Of a stretch of 64,000 bases of DNA, positions 1 to 7,953 are shown in pieces. Position 1 is the stretch's first letter. Each line of letters begins with the position of its first letter. This DNA comes from Paracidovorax wautersii (GTDB lineage Bacteria; Pseudomonadota; Gammaproteobacteria; Burkholderiales; Burkholderiaceae_C): positions 307,980-371,979 of the forward strand of contig NZ_FONX01000004.1 of the NCBI RefSeq assembly GCF_900113035.1, written 5' to 3'. The position numbers were made by a program, and so were the translations under genes. Under the pieces are notes generated by a model. That model was given only the letters and a program-made list of their open reading frames with translations. It did not search any database and was not told the origin of the DNA.

Positions 1-65
1 ATGCGCGCCGGGTTCGCCCGGCGATCCCATCCGCCACCGATCTGCCAGCGATCCGTTCATCGCAG

Positions 66-90
66 GAAACCCGCTTCGGCGGGTTTTTTC
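66..90 (+). terminator. Rho-independent terminator of an upstream gene
   Basis: A 7-bp stem AACCCGC/GCGGGTT with a TTCG tetraloop is followed by a T run. It closes a plus-strand transcript that begins before the window. The rest of the stretch up to 175 shows no gene. Confidence 0.75.
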
Positions 91-175
91 ATTTCCGGCA
101 CCAAATGCCCGGCGGCCTTGGGCAGGCGCTTTCAGCCTACACCGGCGCGGCGGGGCGCCCCAGAGAATCGCCGCC

Positions 176-1459
176 ATGCTGAAAACTGGCCGCACTCTGG
201 GAGTTGTGATCCTCACCTTCGTCGTGACTGCGGCCCTGGGCCTGCTGGCGCTGAACTTCACCGCCGGCGAGAAGAAGGTGCAGCAGCAGCTGCCGCGCCT
301 CTACGGCAGCTCCAGCCCTCAGTTCGACCGGGCCATGGGCAACCTGCTCGGGCCGGGCGTGCTGGGCGGCAACGAAGTGACCGACCTGCAAAACGGCGAC
401 CAGATATTCCCGGCCATGCTCGCCGCCATCCGCGCGGCGCAACGCACCGTCACCTTCGAAACCTACATCTACTGGTCGGGCGACATCGGCCAGCAGTTCG
501 CCGATGCGCTGAGCGAGCGCGCCCGCGCGGGCGTGAAGGTGCATGTGCTGCTCGACTGGGTGGGCAGCGCGAAGATGGACGACAGCTACCTGGCCGAGAT
601 GCAGCGGGCGGGCGTGCAGATCGAGAAGTTCCACAAGCCGCACTGGTACAACCTCGCCCGCCTGAACAACCGCACGCACCGCAAGCTGCTGGTCGCGGAC
701 GGCAAAGTGGGGTTCACGGGCGGTGTCGGCATCGCGCCGCAATGGACGGGCCACGCGCAGGACCCGGAGCACTGGCGCGACACGCACTACCAAGTGCGCG
801 GCCCCGCCGTGGCGCACATGCAGGCCACCTTCCTCGACAACTGGCTCAAGGTGACGGGCCGGGTGCTGCACGGCGACGACTATTTTCCGGCCCTGGCGGC
901 GGTGGGGCCGCACCGGGCGCAGATGTTCTCCAGTTCGCCGTCGAGCGGCAGCGAAAGCATGCAGCTCATGTACCACATGGCCATCGCGGCGGCCGAGCGC
1001 AGCATCGACCTGTCGGCCGCCTACTTCGTGCCCGACGAGCTGACCCGCCGGCTGCTGGCCGAGGCGCTGCAGCGCGGCGTGCGCCTGCGCATCGTCACGC
1101 CGGGCGAACATACCGACACCGAAACGGTGAAGGCCGCCTCGCGCGGCACCTGGGGCCCGTTGCTCGCCTCCGGCGCCGAGATCTACGCCTACGGGCCCAC
1201 CATGTACCACTGCAAGGTGATGATCGTGGACCAGCGCATGGTGTCGGTGGGTTCGACGAATTTCGACAACCGCTCGTTCCGCCTGAACGACGAGGCGAAC
1301 CTGAATGTCTATGACGAGGCCTTCGCGCAGCGCCAGACCGTGGTGTTCGAGCAGGACATCGCCCGCTCGCACCGGGTGACGCACGAAGAATGGCTCGACC
1401 GGCCCTGGACGGAAAAGCTGGGCGAGAAGGCCGCGGGGCTGCTGGAGTCGCAGCTGTGA
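176..1459 (+). CDS. Cardiolipin synthase / phospholipase D-like protein
   Basis: A 427-residue phospholipase D superfamily protein with two HKD motifs, HRKLLVAD at residues 168-175 and HCKVMIVD at 345-352. The second is followed by the GSTNFDNRSF segment typical of cardiolipin synthases. One N-terminal membrane segment (about residues 8-28) suggests an inner-membrane protein facing the periplasm. By family it would transfer a phosphatidyl group to form cardiolipin. The single membrane segment and the length are closer to ClsB/YbhO-like proteins than to ClsA, which has two. The ATG lies just after a gap with a terminator, so the gene is probably transcribed alone. Substrate is inferred; the superfamily assignment is firm. 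Confidence 0.85.
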   Translation: MLKTGRTLGVVILTFVVTAALGLLALNFTAGEKKVQQQLPRLYGSSSPQFDRAMGNLLGPGVLGGNEVTDLQNGDQIFPAMLAAIRAAQRTVTFETYIYWSGDIGQQFADALSERARAGVKVHVLLDWVGSAKMDDSYLAEMQRAGVQIEKFHKPHWYNLARLNNRTHRKLLVADGKVGFTGGVGIAPQWTGHAQDPEHWRDTHYQVRGPAVAHMQATFLDNWLKVTGRVLHGDDYFPALAAVGPHRAQMFSSSPSSGSESMQLMYHMAIAAAERSIDLSAAYFVPDELTRRLLAEALQRGVRLRIVTPGEHTDTETVKAASRGTWGPLLASGAEIYAYGPTMYHCKVMIVDQRMVSVGSTNFDNRSFRLNDEANLNVYDEAFAQRQTVVFEQDIARSHRVTHEEWLDRPWTEKLGEKAAGLLESQL

Positions 1460-1502
1460 GTGGGTGCTGTTAGAAAAGCCCCTCTCACAAGGTTTGGGGT
1501 GA

Positions 1503-1555
1503 TTTAGCCCCGCAGCGCGCTTCCCATCTGGGCTTTATGCTATTTATTTCGTAGC
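1503..1555 (-). repeat. GCTAT/ATAGC palindromic repeat, overlapping a stop codon
   Basis: Read on the minus strand this begins GCTAC-N7-ATAGC and continues with AAGCGC and GGGGCT, matching the short palindromic family found elsewhere in the window. It supplies the last codons and TAA stop of the esterase gene at 1544-2455. Confidence 0.5.
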
Positions 1556-2455
1556 GGATGGCGGTGCGGCATCCACGAAGGCCACCACGTCGTCCAGCAC
1601 CGGCGCGATCCAGTGCAGCGGCCAGGCGAAGGCGCCGACGAGGGTCGTGTGGCTGGCGCGGGAATACATCTTCAGCGTGACAGGCACGCCGGCCGCCTCC
1701 AGCTTGCCGGCCATCTGCCGGGTGCTGCGTTCGGGGCTGACCAGCTTGTCCTCGGTGGCCGCTCCCAGGAAGGTGCGGGGCGCGCGGGCATTCGCGAAGT
1801 CGATCGGCTGGGTGTTCGGCGGGTAGTTCGGGTGGAAGAAGACGGCCTGCGCATCGGGGTTGTCGGTGGGCAGGAAGTCGTACGGCCCGGCCAGCCCGAT
1901 CCAGCCGGCCAGCTCGCGGGGCTGGTGGCCGGTGGGCTGCAGCCAGCGCCCGTCCAGCGCCACCATGGCCGCGTTGTAGCCGCCCGCGCTGTGGCCCATC
2001 ACGAAGACGCGCCGCGGGTCGCCGCCCAGCCGGGCGGCGTTTTCCAGCCCCCAGGCCACGGCCTTGGCGCTATCGACCAGGAAGTCGGGGTAGCGCACCT
2101 CGGGGTAGAGCCGGTAGTCGGCCACCAGCGTCAGAACGCCGCGTGACGCCAGGGCCTGGCCCAGGAAGCGGTAGTCGCCGCGCTCGCCGCTGGTCCAGGA
2201 GCCACCGTAGAAGAACACCACCACCGGCCAGCCCTGCGCGGGCGCGGCCGATGCGGGGCGGTACACGTCCAGCTGCTGGCGGGGCAGGGCGCCATAGGCC
2301 ACGCCGGATTGCAGCGTGCTCCCGCCCGAGGGGCTGAGTGCGTTCAGTGTGCCGACGGCACTGCAGCCGCCGAGGCAGGCCGCGAGCGCCAGCGCGCCGG
2401 CAAGATAGAGCGCGGAGCGCTTCCAGGAAGTTCGTCGGGGTGGGGTCTGCAACAA
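1544..2455 (-). CDS. Alpha/beta hydrolase (esterase) lipoprotein
   Basis: A 303-residue protein with a lipoprotein signal: a hydrophobic stretch ends in a lipobox with Cys31 (LGGC). The mature part has the BD-FAE/HSL-like esterase layout: an oxyanion-hole segment FFYGGSW (the HGG of the family appears as YGG), a nucleophile elbow GHSAGG, and a late SHTTL segment that probably holds the catalytic His. It is likely a carboxylesterase anchored to a membrane; the substrate is unknown. The last codons and stop lie within a palindromic repeat. No operon partner is visible. Confidence 0.8.
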   Translation of the reverse strand: MLQTPPRRTSWKRSALYLAGALALAACLGGCSAVGTLNALSPSGGSTLQSGVAYGALPRQQLDVYRPASAAPAQGWPVVVFFYGGSWTSGERGDYRFLGQALASRGVLTLVADYRLYPEVRYPDFLVDSAKAVAWGLENAARLGGDPRRVFVMGHSAGGYNAAMVALDGRWLQPTGHQPRELAGWIGLAGPYDFLPTDNPDAQAVFFHPNYPPNTQPIDFANARAPRTFLGAATEDKLVSPERSTRQMAGKLEAAGVPVTLKMYSRASHTTLVGAFAWPLHWIAPVLDDVVAFVDAAPPSATK

Positions 2456-2694
2456 GAAGATCTCCAGTCAGTGCCTTGCCTCAAGGGCGGCTGCGGGGGG
2501 CGGGGCGTGGATGTCTGCGCCCGAGCAGTGTCGCCGCGAGGCCACGGCTTGCGCGTCGGAGCGGATGCCGCGAACCGGCGGGGCGCCGTCCCGTGCCGCA
2601 GGGCCTGAACTTACGGCGTCTGCCGGAGTCGCAAGGCGAGGATGCAGGCGCGGGCCTGGCCGCCTTCCTTCCCTTTTACGAAAGAACCTGCACG

Positions 2695-3096
2695 ATGGAC
2701 CAGCCGATCGCACGCAAGCCGTCACGGCATCGTCCCCAACCCCGCGCCGGCGGCTGGTGGGCTTTTTCGCTGCTCGCCTTGCCCCTGCTGGCGCAGGCTG
2801 CGGGAGGCGGCCTGGGGCTCAAGATTCCGCAGCAAGCAGGGCCATCGCCGTCGGCCTTCATCCTCACCTGCGATTGCGGGACGGCCGCCCAGCGCGAGCG
2901 CGTGGCCCAGGCCGTGCGCCAGCAGGGCGGCCGGGTGCTCTATCACTACAAGGAACTCCATGGCCTGGCAGTGGCGCCGCTGCACAAGGAGAACGCGGCG
3001 CGCTTCGAGCAGGCGCTGCGCCGCATTCCGGGCGTTATCGCCGTGCGGCCCGAGGGCCTGGGCTACCCGGCGAGCGGGCCCTCGCGGGTGGATTGA
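2695..3096 (+). CDS. Small exported protein with a stand-alone inhibitor I9-like domain
   Basis: A 133-residue protein. An N-terminal basic region followed by a hydrophobic core ending in LLAQAA (about residues 20-38) looks like a signal peptide. The mature part contains the pattern YHYKELHGLAVAP followed by RRIPGVIAVRPE, resembling the subtilisin propeptide / peptidase inhibitor I9 fold, but no protease domain follows. It could be a stand-alone inhibitor or folding helper for a serine protease encoded elsewhere. The start was chosen at the ATG that gives a plausible signal peptide. The fold call is pattern-based and tentative. Confidence 0.6.
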   Translation: MDQPIARKPSRHRPQPRAGGWWAFSLLALPLLAQAAGGGLGLKIPQQAGPSPSAFILTCDCGTAAQRERVAQAVRQQGGRVLYHYKELHGLAVAPLHKENAARFEQALRRIPGVIAVRPEGLGYPASGPSRVD

Positions 3097-3127
3097 GGGC
3101 GGTGCCGGCAGCGCCCCCGTGGCCGGA

Positions 3128-3535
3128 TCAGAGCCAGGGCGACCCGGGCGCCGGCACAGGCTGGACGGTGAATTGCGGCGAGCCGCCCAGCACGAAGCTG
3201 CCCAGAATCAGGCTCAGCAGCGCCATGAAGATGCTGGCCCAGAAGGCCGTCCAGAAGCCGTCGATGTGAAAGCCGCTGACCAGCTTGCCCACCAGCATCA
3301 GCACCAGCGCGTTGATGACCAGCAGGAACAGCCCGAAGGTCAGCAGCGTGAGCGGCAGCGTCAGCACCACCAGCAGCGGGCGCACCACGGCATTGGCCAG
3401 GCCCAGCAGCAGGGCCGCCACCACCAGGGCGCCGGTGCTGCCGAAGCGCAGCCCCTTGAAGACATGGCTGGCCACCCACAGCGCGAACGCGGTGATGGCC
3501 CAGTGGAGCAGGAAGGGGGTGAGGTCGGTGAGCAT
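3128..3535 (-). CDS. Phage-holin-family (PF04020-type) membrane protein
   Basis: A 135-residue very hydrophobic protein with about four transmembrane helices and the internal RPLLVVLTLPLTLLTFGLF pattern typical of the mycobacterial 4TM phage holin superfamily. Most members are chromosomal and of unknown function, and nothing phage-like surrounds this one. It lies 39 bp downstream of glnS on the same strand and may be co-transcribed with it. Confidence 0.8.
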   Translation of the reverse strand: MLTDLTPFLLHWAITAFALWVASHVFKGLRFGSTGALVVAALLLGLANAVVRPLLVVLTLPLTLLTFGLFLLVINALVLMLVGKLVSGFHIDGFWTAFWASIFMALLSLILGSFVLGGSPQFTVQPVPAPGSPWL

Positions 3536-3574
3536 GGCGCAGGGATGGGCTGGGGTGGTTGGGGCGGCTCGGGC

Positions 3575-5383
3575 TCACTTGCCCCAGCTGTCCTTCAGGC
3601 CGGTCACCCGGTTGAAGACCGGCTTGGCGGGCGTGTGGTCGTTGCGGTCGGCGACGAAGTAGCCGAAACGCTCGAACTGGAACTTGCCATCGGGCTGCGC
3701 CTGGGCCAGCGATGGCTCCACGTAGCCCGTGACGACCTTGAGGCTGTTCGGGTTGAGCAGGGTCAGGAAGTCCTTGCCGCCGGCGTCGGGCTGCGCATCG
3801 GTGAACAGCCGGTCGTAGAGGCGCACCTCGGCCGGCACGCCATCGGCCACGCCCACCCAGGTGATGGCGGCCTTGACCTTGACGCTGTCGGCGCCGGGCG
3901 TGCCGCTCTTGGTGTCGGGCACGACGGTGGCCAGCACCTGCGTGATGCGGCCTTCGGCGTCTTTCTCGCAGCCGGTGCATTCGATGACGTAGCCGCCCTT
4001 CAGGCGCACCTTGTTGCTGGGGAAGAGGCGCTTGTAGCCCTTGGGCGGCGTTTCCTCGAAGTCCTCGCGCTCGATCCAGACTTCCTTGCCCAGGCTGAAG
4101 CGGCGCACGGGCGCCTCGGTGCCTTCGGGCGGGTGGGGCAGGGCGGGAAGGCTGCAGGCTTCGAGGTGGCCGGGGGCGAAGGCCTCGTCCCAGTTGGTCA
4201 GCACCAGCTTGACCGGGTCCAGCACGGCCATGCCGCGGTGGGCCTTGTTCTCCAGGTCTTCGCGCAGCGCGCCTTCGAGCGTGCTGTAGTCGATCCAGGA
4301 ATAGTCCTTGGTCACGCCGATGCGCTCGCAGAACAGGCGGATCGCCTCGGGCGTGTAGCCGCGCCGGCGCAGGCCCACGATGGTGGGCATGCGGGGGTCG
4401 TCCCAGCCGCTGACGATGCCGCTGTCCACCAGGTGCTTGAGCTTGCGCTTGCTGGTGATCACGTAGGTCAGGTTCAGGCGGGCGAATTCGTACTGGCGCG
4501 GCTGGGGCGCGGCGATCAGGCCGCCCTCGCGCAGGCGGTCCAGCAGCCAGTCGTAGAACGGGCGCTGGTCTTCGAATTCGAGCGTGCAGATGCTGTGGGT
4601 GATGTGCTCCAGCGCGTCCTCGATCGGGTGCGCGAAGGTGTACATCGGGTAGATGCACCACTGGCTGCCGGTGTTGTGGTGCTCGGCATGCTTGATGCGG
4701 TAGATGGCCGGGTCGCGCAGGTTGATGTTGGGCGAGGCCATGTCGATCTTCGCGCGCAGCACGGCGGCGCCGTCGGGCAGCTGGCCGGCCTTCATCTCGC
4801 GGAAGCGGGCCAGGTTCTCGGCCGGCGTGCGGCTGCGGAAGGGGCTGTCCACGCCGGGCTTGCTGAAATCGCCCCGGTTGGCGCGCATCTCGTCGGGCGT
4901 CTGCTCATCGACGTAGGCGTGGCCGTTCTCGATCAGGTACTCGGCCGCGCGGTACATGAAGTCGAAATAGTTGCTGGCGTAGTAGAGGTGCTCGGCGCTG
5001 CCGTCCGCCGCCTTCCAGTCGAAGCCCAGCCAGTGCACGGCATCGACGATGGCGTCCACGTACTCCTGGTCTTCCTTCTCGGGGTTGGTGTCGTCGAAGC
5101 GCAGGTGGCAGACGCCGCCGTAATCGCGCGCCAGCCCGAAGTTCAGGCAGATGCTCTTGGCATGGCCTACGTGCAGGTAGCCGTTGGGTTCGGGCGGAAA
5201 GCGGGTGCGGATCTTGGCCGGATCGGGCTCGCCGGCAGCGTGGTGGGCCGCATCGCCAGGGCTTCCGCCCCAGCGGGCCTGGGCATGCGTGCCCTGGGCC
5301 AGGTCGTTTTCGATGATCTGCCGCAGGAAGTTGCTGGGCTTGACGGCGTCTTTGGCGGTGTCTTGGGAGGCGGGGGAACTCAT
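3575..5383 (-). CDS. glnS: Glutaminyl-tRNA synthetase
   Basis: A 602-residue class I aminoacyl-tRNA synthetase that charges tRNA-Gln. The N-terminal half contains PPEPNGYLHVGHAKS, in which HVGH is the HIGH signature. A VITSKRKL segment in the middle is the KMSKS-like loop. The C-terminal half carries the beta-barrel anticodon-binding region. Length is slightly above E. coli GlnRS (554) because of an extended N-terminus. The start is the ATG at the upstream end. The phage-holin-family gene follows downstream on the same strand. Confidence 0.97.
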   Translation of the reverse strand: MSSPASQDTAKDAVKPSNFLRQIIENDLAQGTHAQARWGGSPGDAAHHAAGEPDPAKIRTRFPPEPNGYLHVGHAKSICLNFGLARDYGGVCHLRFDDTNPEKEDQEYVDAIVDAVHWLGFDWKAADGSAEHLYYASNYFDFMYRAAEYLIENGHAYVDEQTPDEMRANRGDFSKPGVDSPFRSRTPAENLARFREMKAGQLPDGAAVLRAKIDMASPNINLRDPAIYRIKHAEHHNTGSQWCIYPMYTFAHPIEDALEHITHSICTLEFEDQRPFYDWLLDRLREGGLIAAPQPRQYEFARLNLTYVITSKRKLKHLVDSGIVSGWDDPRMPTIVGLRRRGYTPEAIRLFCERIGVTKDYSWIDYSTLEGALREDLENKAHRGMAVLDPVKLVLTNWDEAFAPGHLEACSLPALPHPPEGTEAPVRRFSLGKEVWIEREDFEETPPKGYKRLFPSNKVRLKGGYVIECTGCEKDAEGRITQVLATVVPDTKSGTPGADSVKVKAAITWVGVADGVPAEVRLYDRLFTDAQPDAGGKDFLTLLNPNSLKVVTGYVEPSLAQAQPDGKFQFERFGYFVADRNDHTPAKPVFNRVTGLKDSWGK

Positions 5384-5611
5384 CCTCGCATTCTAGGCGG
5401 CGGGCACGCGCGCTCGCCGCCCCGGCCCGTGTTCCGGCAGCGGTGTACGCATGGAAACAAGCGGGGCTACGTCCGGAAACAACATGAAGAGGGCTTTGTG
5501 CCATCCTTTCAGGCACCTGGCGCGTTATGGAGATGTTCCAGGTTTTCCGCAGAGGCGCATCAGGGCCCGCAGCCCGTTGAAACGGCCTCTGCCCCATACA
5601 AGGAGATTTCC

Positions 5612-6007
5612 ATGATTCGACAACGCCTCTCCCTCTCCGCGCTGGCCGCCTCGGCCGGTGTGGCCCTGGTGTTGCTGACCGCAGGCGGTGCCGCCCAGGC
5701 GCACGGCGCGAACTGGTCGGTGGGCATCGGCATCGGCCTGCCCGGCGTGGTGCTGGGCGGTGGCCCCACCTACTACGCGCCGCCGCCCGCCTATTACGTG
5801 CCGGCCCCGCGCCCCGTGTACTACGATCCGCCGCCACCGCCCGTGGTCTATGGGCCGCCCCCGCCGCCTGTCTATTACCGTCCGCCGCGCCCGGTGTACT
5901 ACGCACCGGCCCCCGTGGTGGTGGGCCCTCCGGCCTACGGCGGCTACTACTACCAGGAGGGCTATCGCCGCGGCCCCCACGGCCCGCATGGGCGCGACTG
6001 GCGCTGA
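5612..6007 (+). CDS. Exported Tyr/Pro-rich low-complexity protein
   Basis: A 131-residue protein with a clear signal peptide (AGGAAQA cleavage region near residue 30), followed by a glycine patch and then repeated PPPPVVYGPPPPPVYY-like units rich in Pro and Tyr, ending in a basic His/Gly/Arg tail. A strong AAGGAG ribosome site precedes the ATG. Similar short exported proteins are common in Burkholderiales; the function is unknown. A terminator follows directly, so the gene is a single transcription unit. The 5384-5611 region upstream shows no other gene. Confidence 0.75.
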   Translation: MIRQRLSLSALAASAGVALVLLTAGGAAQAHGANWSVGIGIGLPGVVLGGGPTYYAPPPAYYVPAPRPVYYDPPPPPVVYGPPPPPVYYRPPRPVYYAPAPVVVGPPAYGGYYYQEGYRRGPHGPHGRDWR

Positions 6008-6038
6008 GCGGGAACGGCAGCGTCTTTGAGCCGACAGA

Positions 6039-6062
6039 GCGGCCCCGCGAGGGCCGCTTTTT
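6039..6062 (+). terminator. Rho-independent terminator
   Basis: Stem GCGGCCC/GGGCCGC with a 5-nt loop and five T residues, 31 bp after the stop codon of the Tyr/Pro-rich protein gene. Confidence 0.85.
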
Positions 6063-6152
6063 CATGGGCGGATCAGCCGTCCGCCTCATAATTCCGGCAT
6101 CCGGCCGTCGCCCCGACCCAGGCGCGGCGGCCTTCTTCGCTGCTGGATTCCC

Positions 6153-6236
6153 ATGACCACCGTCTTCGTCCCCCGCGGACTTCACTCCCATCTGCCGAGC
6201 GACCCGCGCGCCATCGGCGCCGTGGCCTTGCCGTGA
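6153..6236 (+). CDS. Possible 27-residue upstream peptide
   Basis: A short frame starting at an ATG and ending in TGA. Its stop overlaps the GTG start of the following hydrolase as GTGA, the arrangement seen in translational coupling. The peptide has no recognisable motif and no clear Shine-Dalgarno sequence. It could be a regulatory leader, the remnant of a gene, or chance. Confidence 0.25.
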   Translation: MTTVFVPRGLHSHLPSDPRAIGAVALP

Positions 6237-7099
6237 CACAGGCCGTGCAACACCCCGAAGTCTCCCGGCTGCAGGCGCAGGCCGAACGCCACGCCACGCC
6301 CTGCGGGGCGGGCGAGCTGGTCTGGCACGCCTGGGGCCGTTCCCGGCCCGGCCTGCCGCCGCTGGTGCTGCTGCATGGCGGCAGCGGTAGCTGGACTCAT
6401 TGGGTGCGCAATATCGAGGGCCTGGTGGCGGCCGGCCGGCAGGTGTGGATTCCCGATCTGCCGGGCTTCGGCGATTCCGCGGTGCCTTCTGGTGGCTCCG
6501 ATGCCGATGCCCTCGTGGCGCCGCTGGCTGAGGGAATGCGTGCGCTCTTCGGCCCGCAGGCCATCGATCTGGTGGGTTTTTCCTTCGGCGGCATGACGGC
6601 GGGGCTGCTGCTGGCCGAGCACCCCGAACTGGCACGCCAGCTGGTGCTGGTGGGCGCGCCCGCCATGGGCGTGGTGCCGTCGCGGCAGTTCGAGCTGAAA
6701 GCCTGGCGCCATCTGCCGCCCGAGGCGCAGCCGGACGTGCACCGCTACAACCTGGCCGCGCTGATGCTGCACGACACGGCCCTGATCGACGGCCTGGCCC
6801 TGGACCTGCACACCGCGAACGTGCAGCGCGACCGCATGCCGCGCCGCCGGCTGGCGCACACCGACATCCTGGCGCGCTCGCTGCCGCGCGTGGCCTGCCC
6901 GGTGCATGCCATCTACGGCGAGCGCGATGCGCTCTACAAGAGCTGGATCACCGCGCTGGAAGCCGCCTATGTGGCCGCCGTGCCGGACTTCCGCGGCTTC
7001 GTGCTGATTCCGGATGCCGGCCACTGGGTGCAGTTCGAGCGGCCCGAGGCCCTCCAGGCGGCCCTGCTGGCCGCGCTGCAGGCCGGCGCGCCGGCCTGA
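6233..7099 (+). CDS. Alpha/beta-fold hydrolase
   Basis: A 288-residue single-domain alpha/beta hydrolase. It has the oxyanion segment LLHGGSGSW near residue 45, a nucleophile elbow GFSFGG (Ser), an acid in YGERDALY and the catalytic His in GHWVQFERP near the C-terminus, so the triad is complete. No signal peptide; probably cytoplasmic. The GTG start overlaps the stop of a tiny upstream frame. arfB follows 6 bp downstream and is probably co-transcribed. The family contains esterases, C-C hydrolases and haloperoxidase-like enzymes; the substrate cannot be told from sequence. Confidence 0.85.
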   Translation: MTQAVQHPEVSRLQAQAERHATPCGAGELVWHAWGRSRPGLPPLVLLHGGSGSWTHWVRNIEGLVAAGRQVWIPDLPGFGDSAVPSGGSDADALVAPLAEGMRALFGPQAIDLVGFSFGGMTAGLLLAEHPELARQLVLVGAPAMGVVPSRQFELKAWRHLPPEAQPDVHRYNLAALMLHDTALIDGLALDLHTANVQRDRMPRRRLAHTDILARSLPRVACPVHAIYGERDALYKSWITALEAAYVAAVPDFRGFVLIPDAGHWVQFERPEALQAALLAALQAGAPA

Positions 7100-7105
7100 G
7101 ACGCC

Positions 7106-7519
7106 GTGAACGGAACAGCCGCCATGCCCCGGATCGACGAACGCGAAGTGGAATGGTCCGCCGTGCGCGCCCAGGGCGCGGGCGGGCAGAACGTCAACAA
7201 GGTCTCCAGCGCGGTACATCTGCGCTTCGATATTCCCGCCTCGTCGCTGCCCGATGCCGTCAAGGAGCGGCTGCTGGCCCTGCGCGACAGCCGGCTGACG
7301 CAGGAAGGCGTGTTCGTGCTCAAGGCCCAGCAGTTCCGCACGCAGGAGGCCAACCGGCTCGATGCCCTGCGCCGCCTGCAGGAGGTGGTGGACAGCGTGG
7401 CCCAGGCGCCGCGCGTGCGCCGCGCCACCAAGCCCACCTACGCCTCGCGCCAGCGGCGGCTCGAATCCAAGACCCAGCGCTCCAGCGTCAAGGCCTTGCG
7501 CGGCAAGGTGCGGGACTGA
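7106..7519 (+). CDS. arfB: Alternative ribosome-rescue factor / peptidyl-tRNA hydrolase ArfB
   Basis: A 137-residue protein with the catalytic GGQ motif in RAQGAGGQNVNKV near residues 22-34 and a C-terminal basic tail rich in Arg and Lys, the tail that ArfB/YaeJ inserts into the empty mRNA channel of stalled ribosomes. It releases nascent chains from non-stop ribosomes. Length matches the family (about 140). The GTG start is 6 bp after the hydrolase stop; an in-frame ATG at 7124 is an alternative. The last base of the stop codon is the first base of the structured repeat that follows. Confidence 0.92.
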   Translation: MNGTAAMPRIDEREVEWSAVRAQGAGGQNVNKVSSAVHLRFDIPASSLPDAVKERLLALRDSRLTQEGVFVLKAQQFRTQEANRLDALRRLQEVVDSVAQAPRVRRATKPTYASRQRRLESKTQRSSVKALRGKVRD

Positions 7520-7788
7520 GAACGTGTTCACGATCTCCCAAGGGTCGCGCAGCGGTGTGGGCGGGATGGGATGCAAGGCGCGGTGCGCAGTGGATAGCAC
7601 GGCTATCCACAAGCGCCGCAACGCCGCAGACCGCCAGCCCACACCGCTGCCCTTCGGGTTGGAGCGAAATCGGGCGATTGGAGGCCCCGGCTGCTTGCAT
7701 GGGCATGAGCCCATGCGGCGCATCCGAAGCATCCACTCATCCCGATTGCGCTCCAACGCGATCCCCTGCGAGATCGTGAACGCGTTCT
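7519..7788. repeat. 270-bp MITE-like element with terminal inverted repeats and two long hairpin arms
   Basis: Ends are 19-bp inverted repeats (AGAACGTGTTCACGATCTC at 7519-7537 against 7770-7788, 18 of 19 matching). Inside, 7549-7561 pairs perfectly with 7638-7650 and encloses a 9-bp hairpin at 7590-7610. Then 7658-7674 pairs with 7741-7757 (16 of 17) and encloses a perfect 8-bp hairpin at 7697-7716. The two arms are each about 100 nt and each is centred on its own hairpin, giving a three-way-junction shape. No convincing gene lies inside. The rest of the gap, 7789-7953, holds a 9-bp hairpin at 7804-7824 and the ribosome site of the next gene. Confidence 0.75.
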
Positions 7789-7953
7789 GAGCCGGGGCAG
7801 GGCGCATCCGCAGGGTGCGGATGCATTGGCACAGCGGCGCAGGGCGGTTGCACCCGCTGGGATAGCTCACGCTTTTGCAACGATGTGTCCAAAATCCTTG
7901 GGTTGGATTCGCGGGCAAGACTCCTAACATGGGGGACAGAGGAATTCGCCACC

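Noticed and set aside
3128-3535. Prophage remnant suggested by the holin-family gene
   Set aside because: The PF04020-type family is mostly chromosomal, and no other phage gene is present around it.
2642-5611. Long plus-strand open frame running through the glnS region into the Tyr/Pro-rich protein
   Set aside because: Antisense shadow of glnS and of the holin-family gene. Only the last 131 codons from 5612, with a ribosome site and signal peptide, are coding.
7520-7790. Short frames inside the 270-bp element as genes
   Set aside because: They are low-complexity, lack ribosome sites and are better explained by the inverted-repeat structure.
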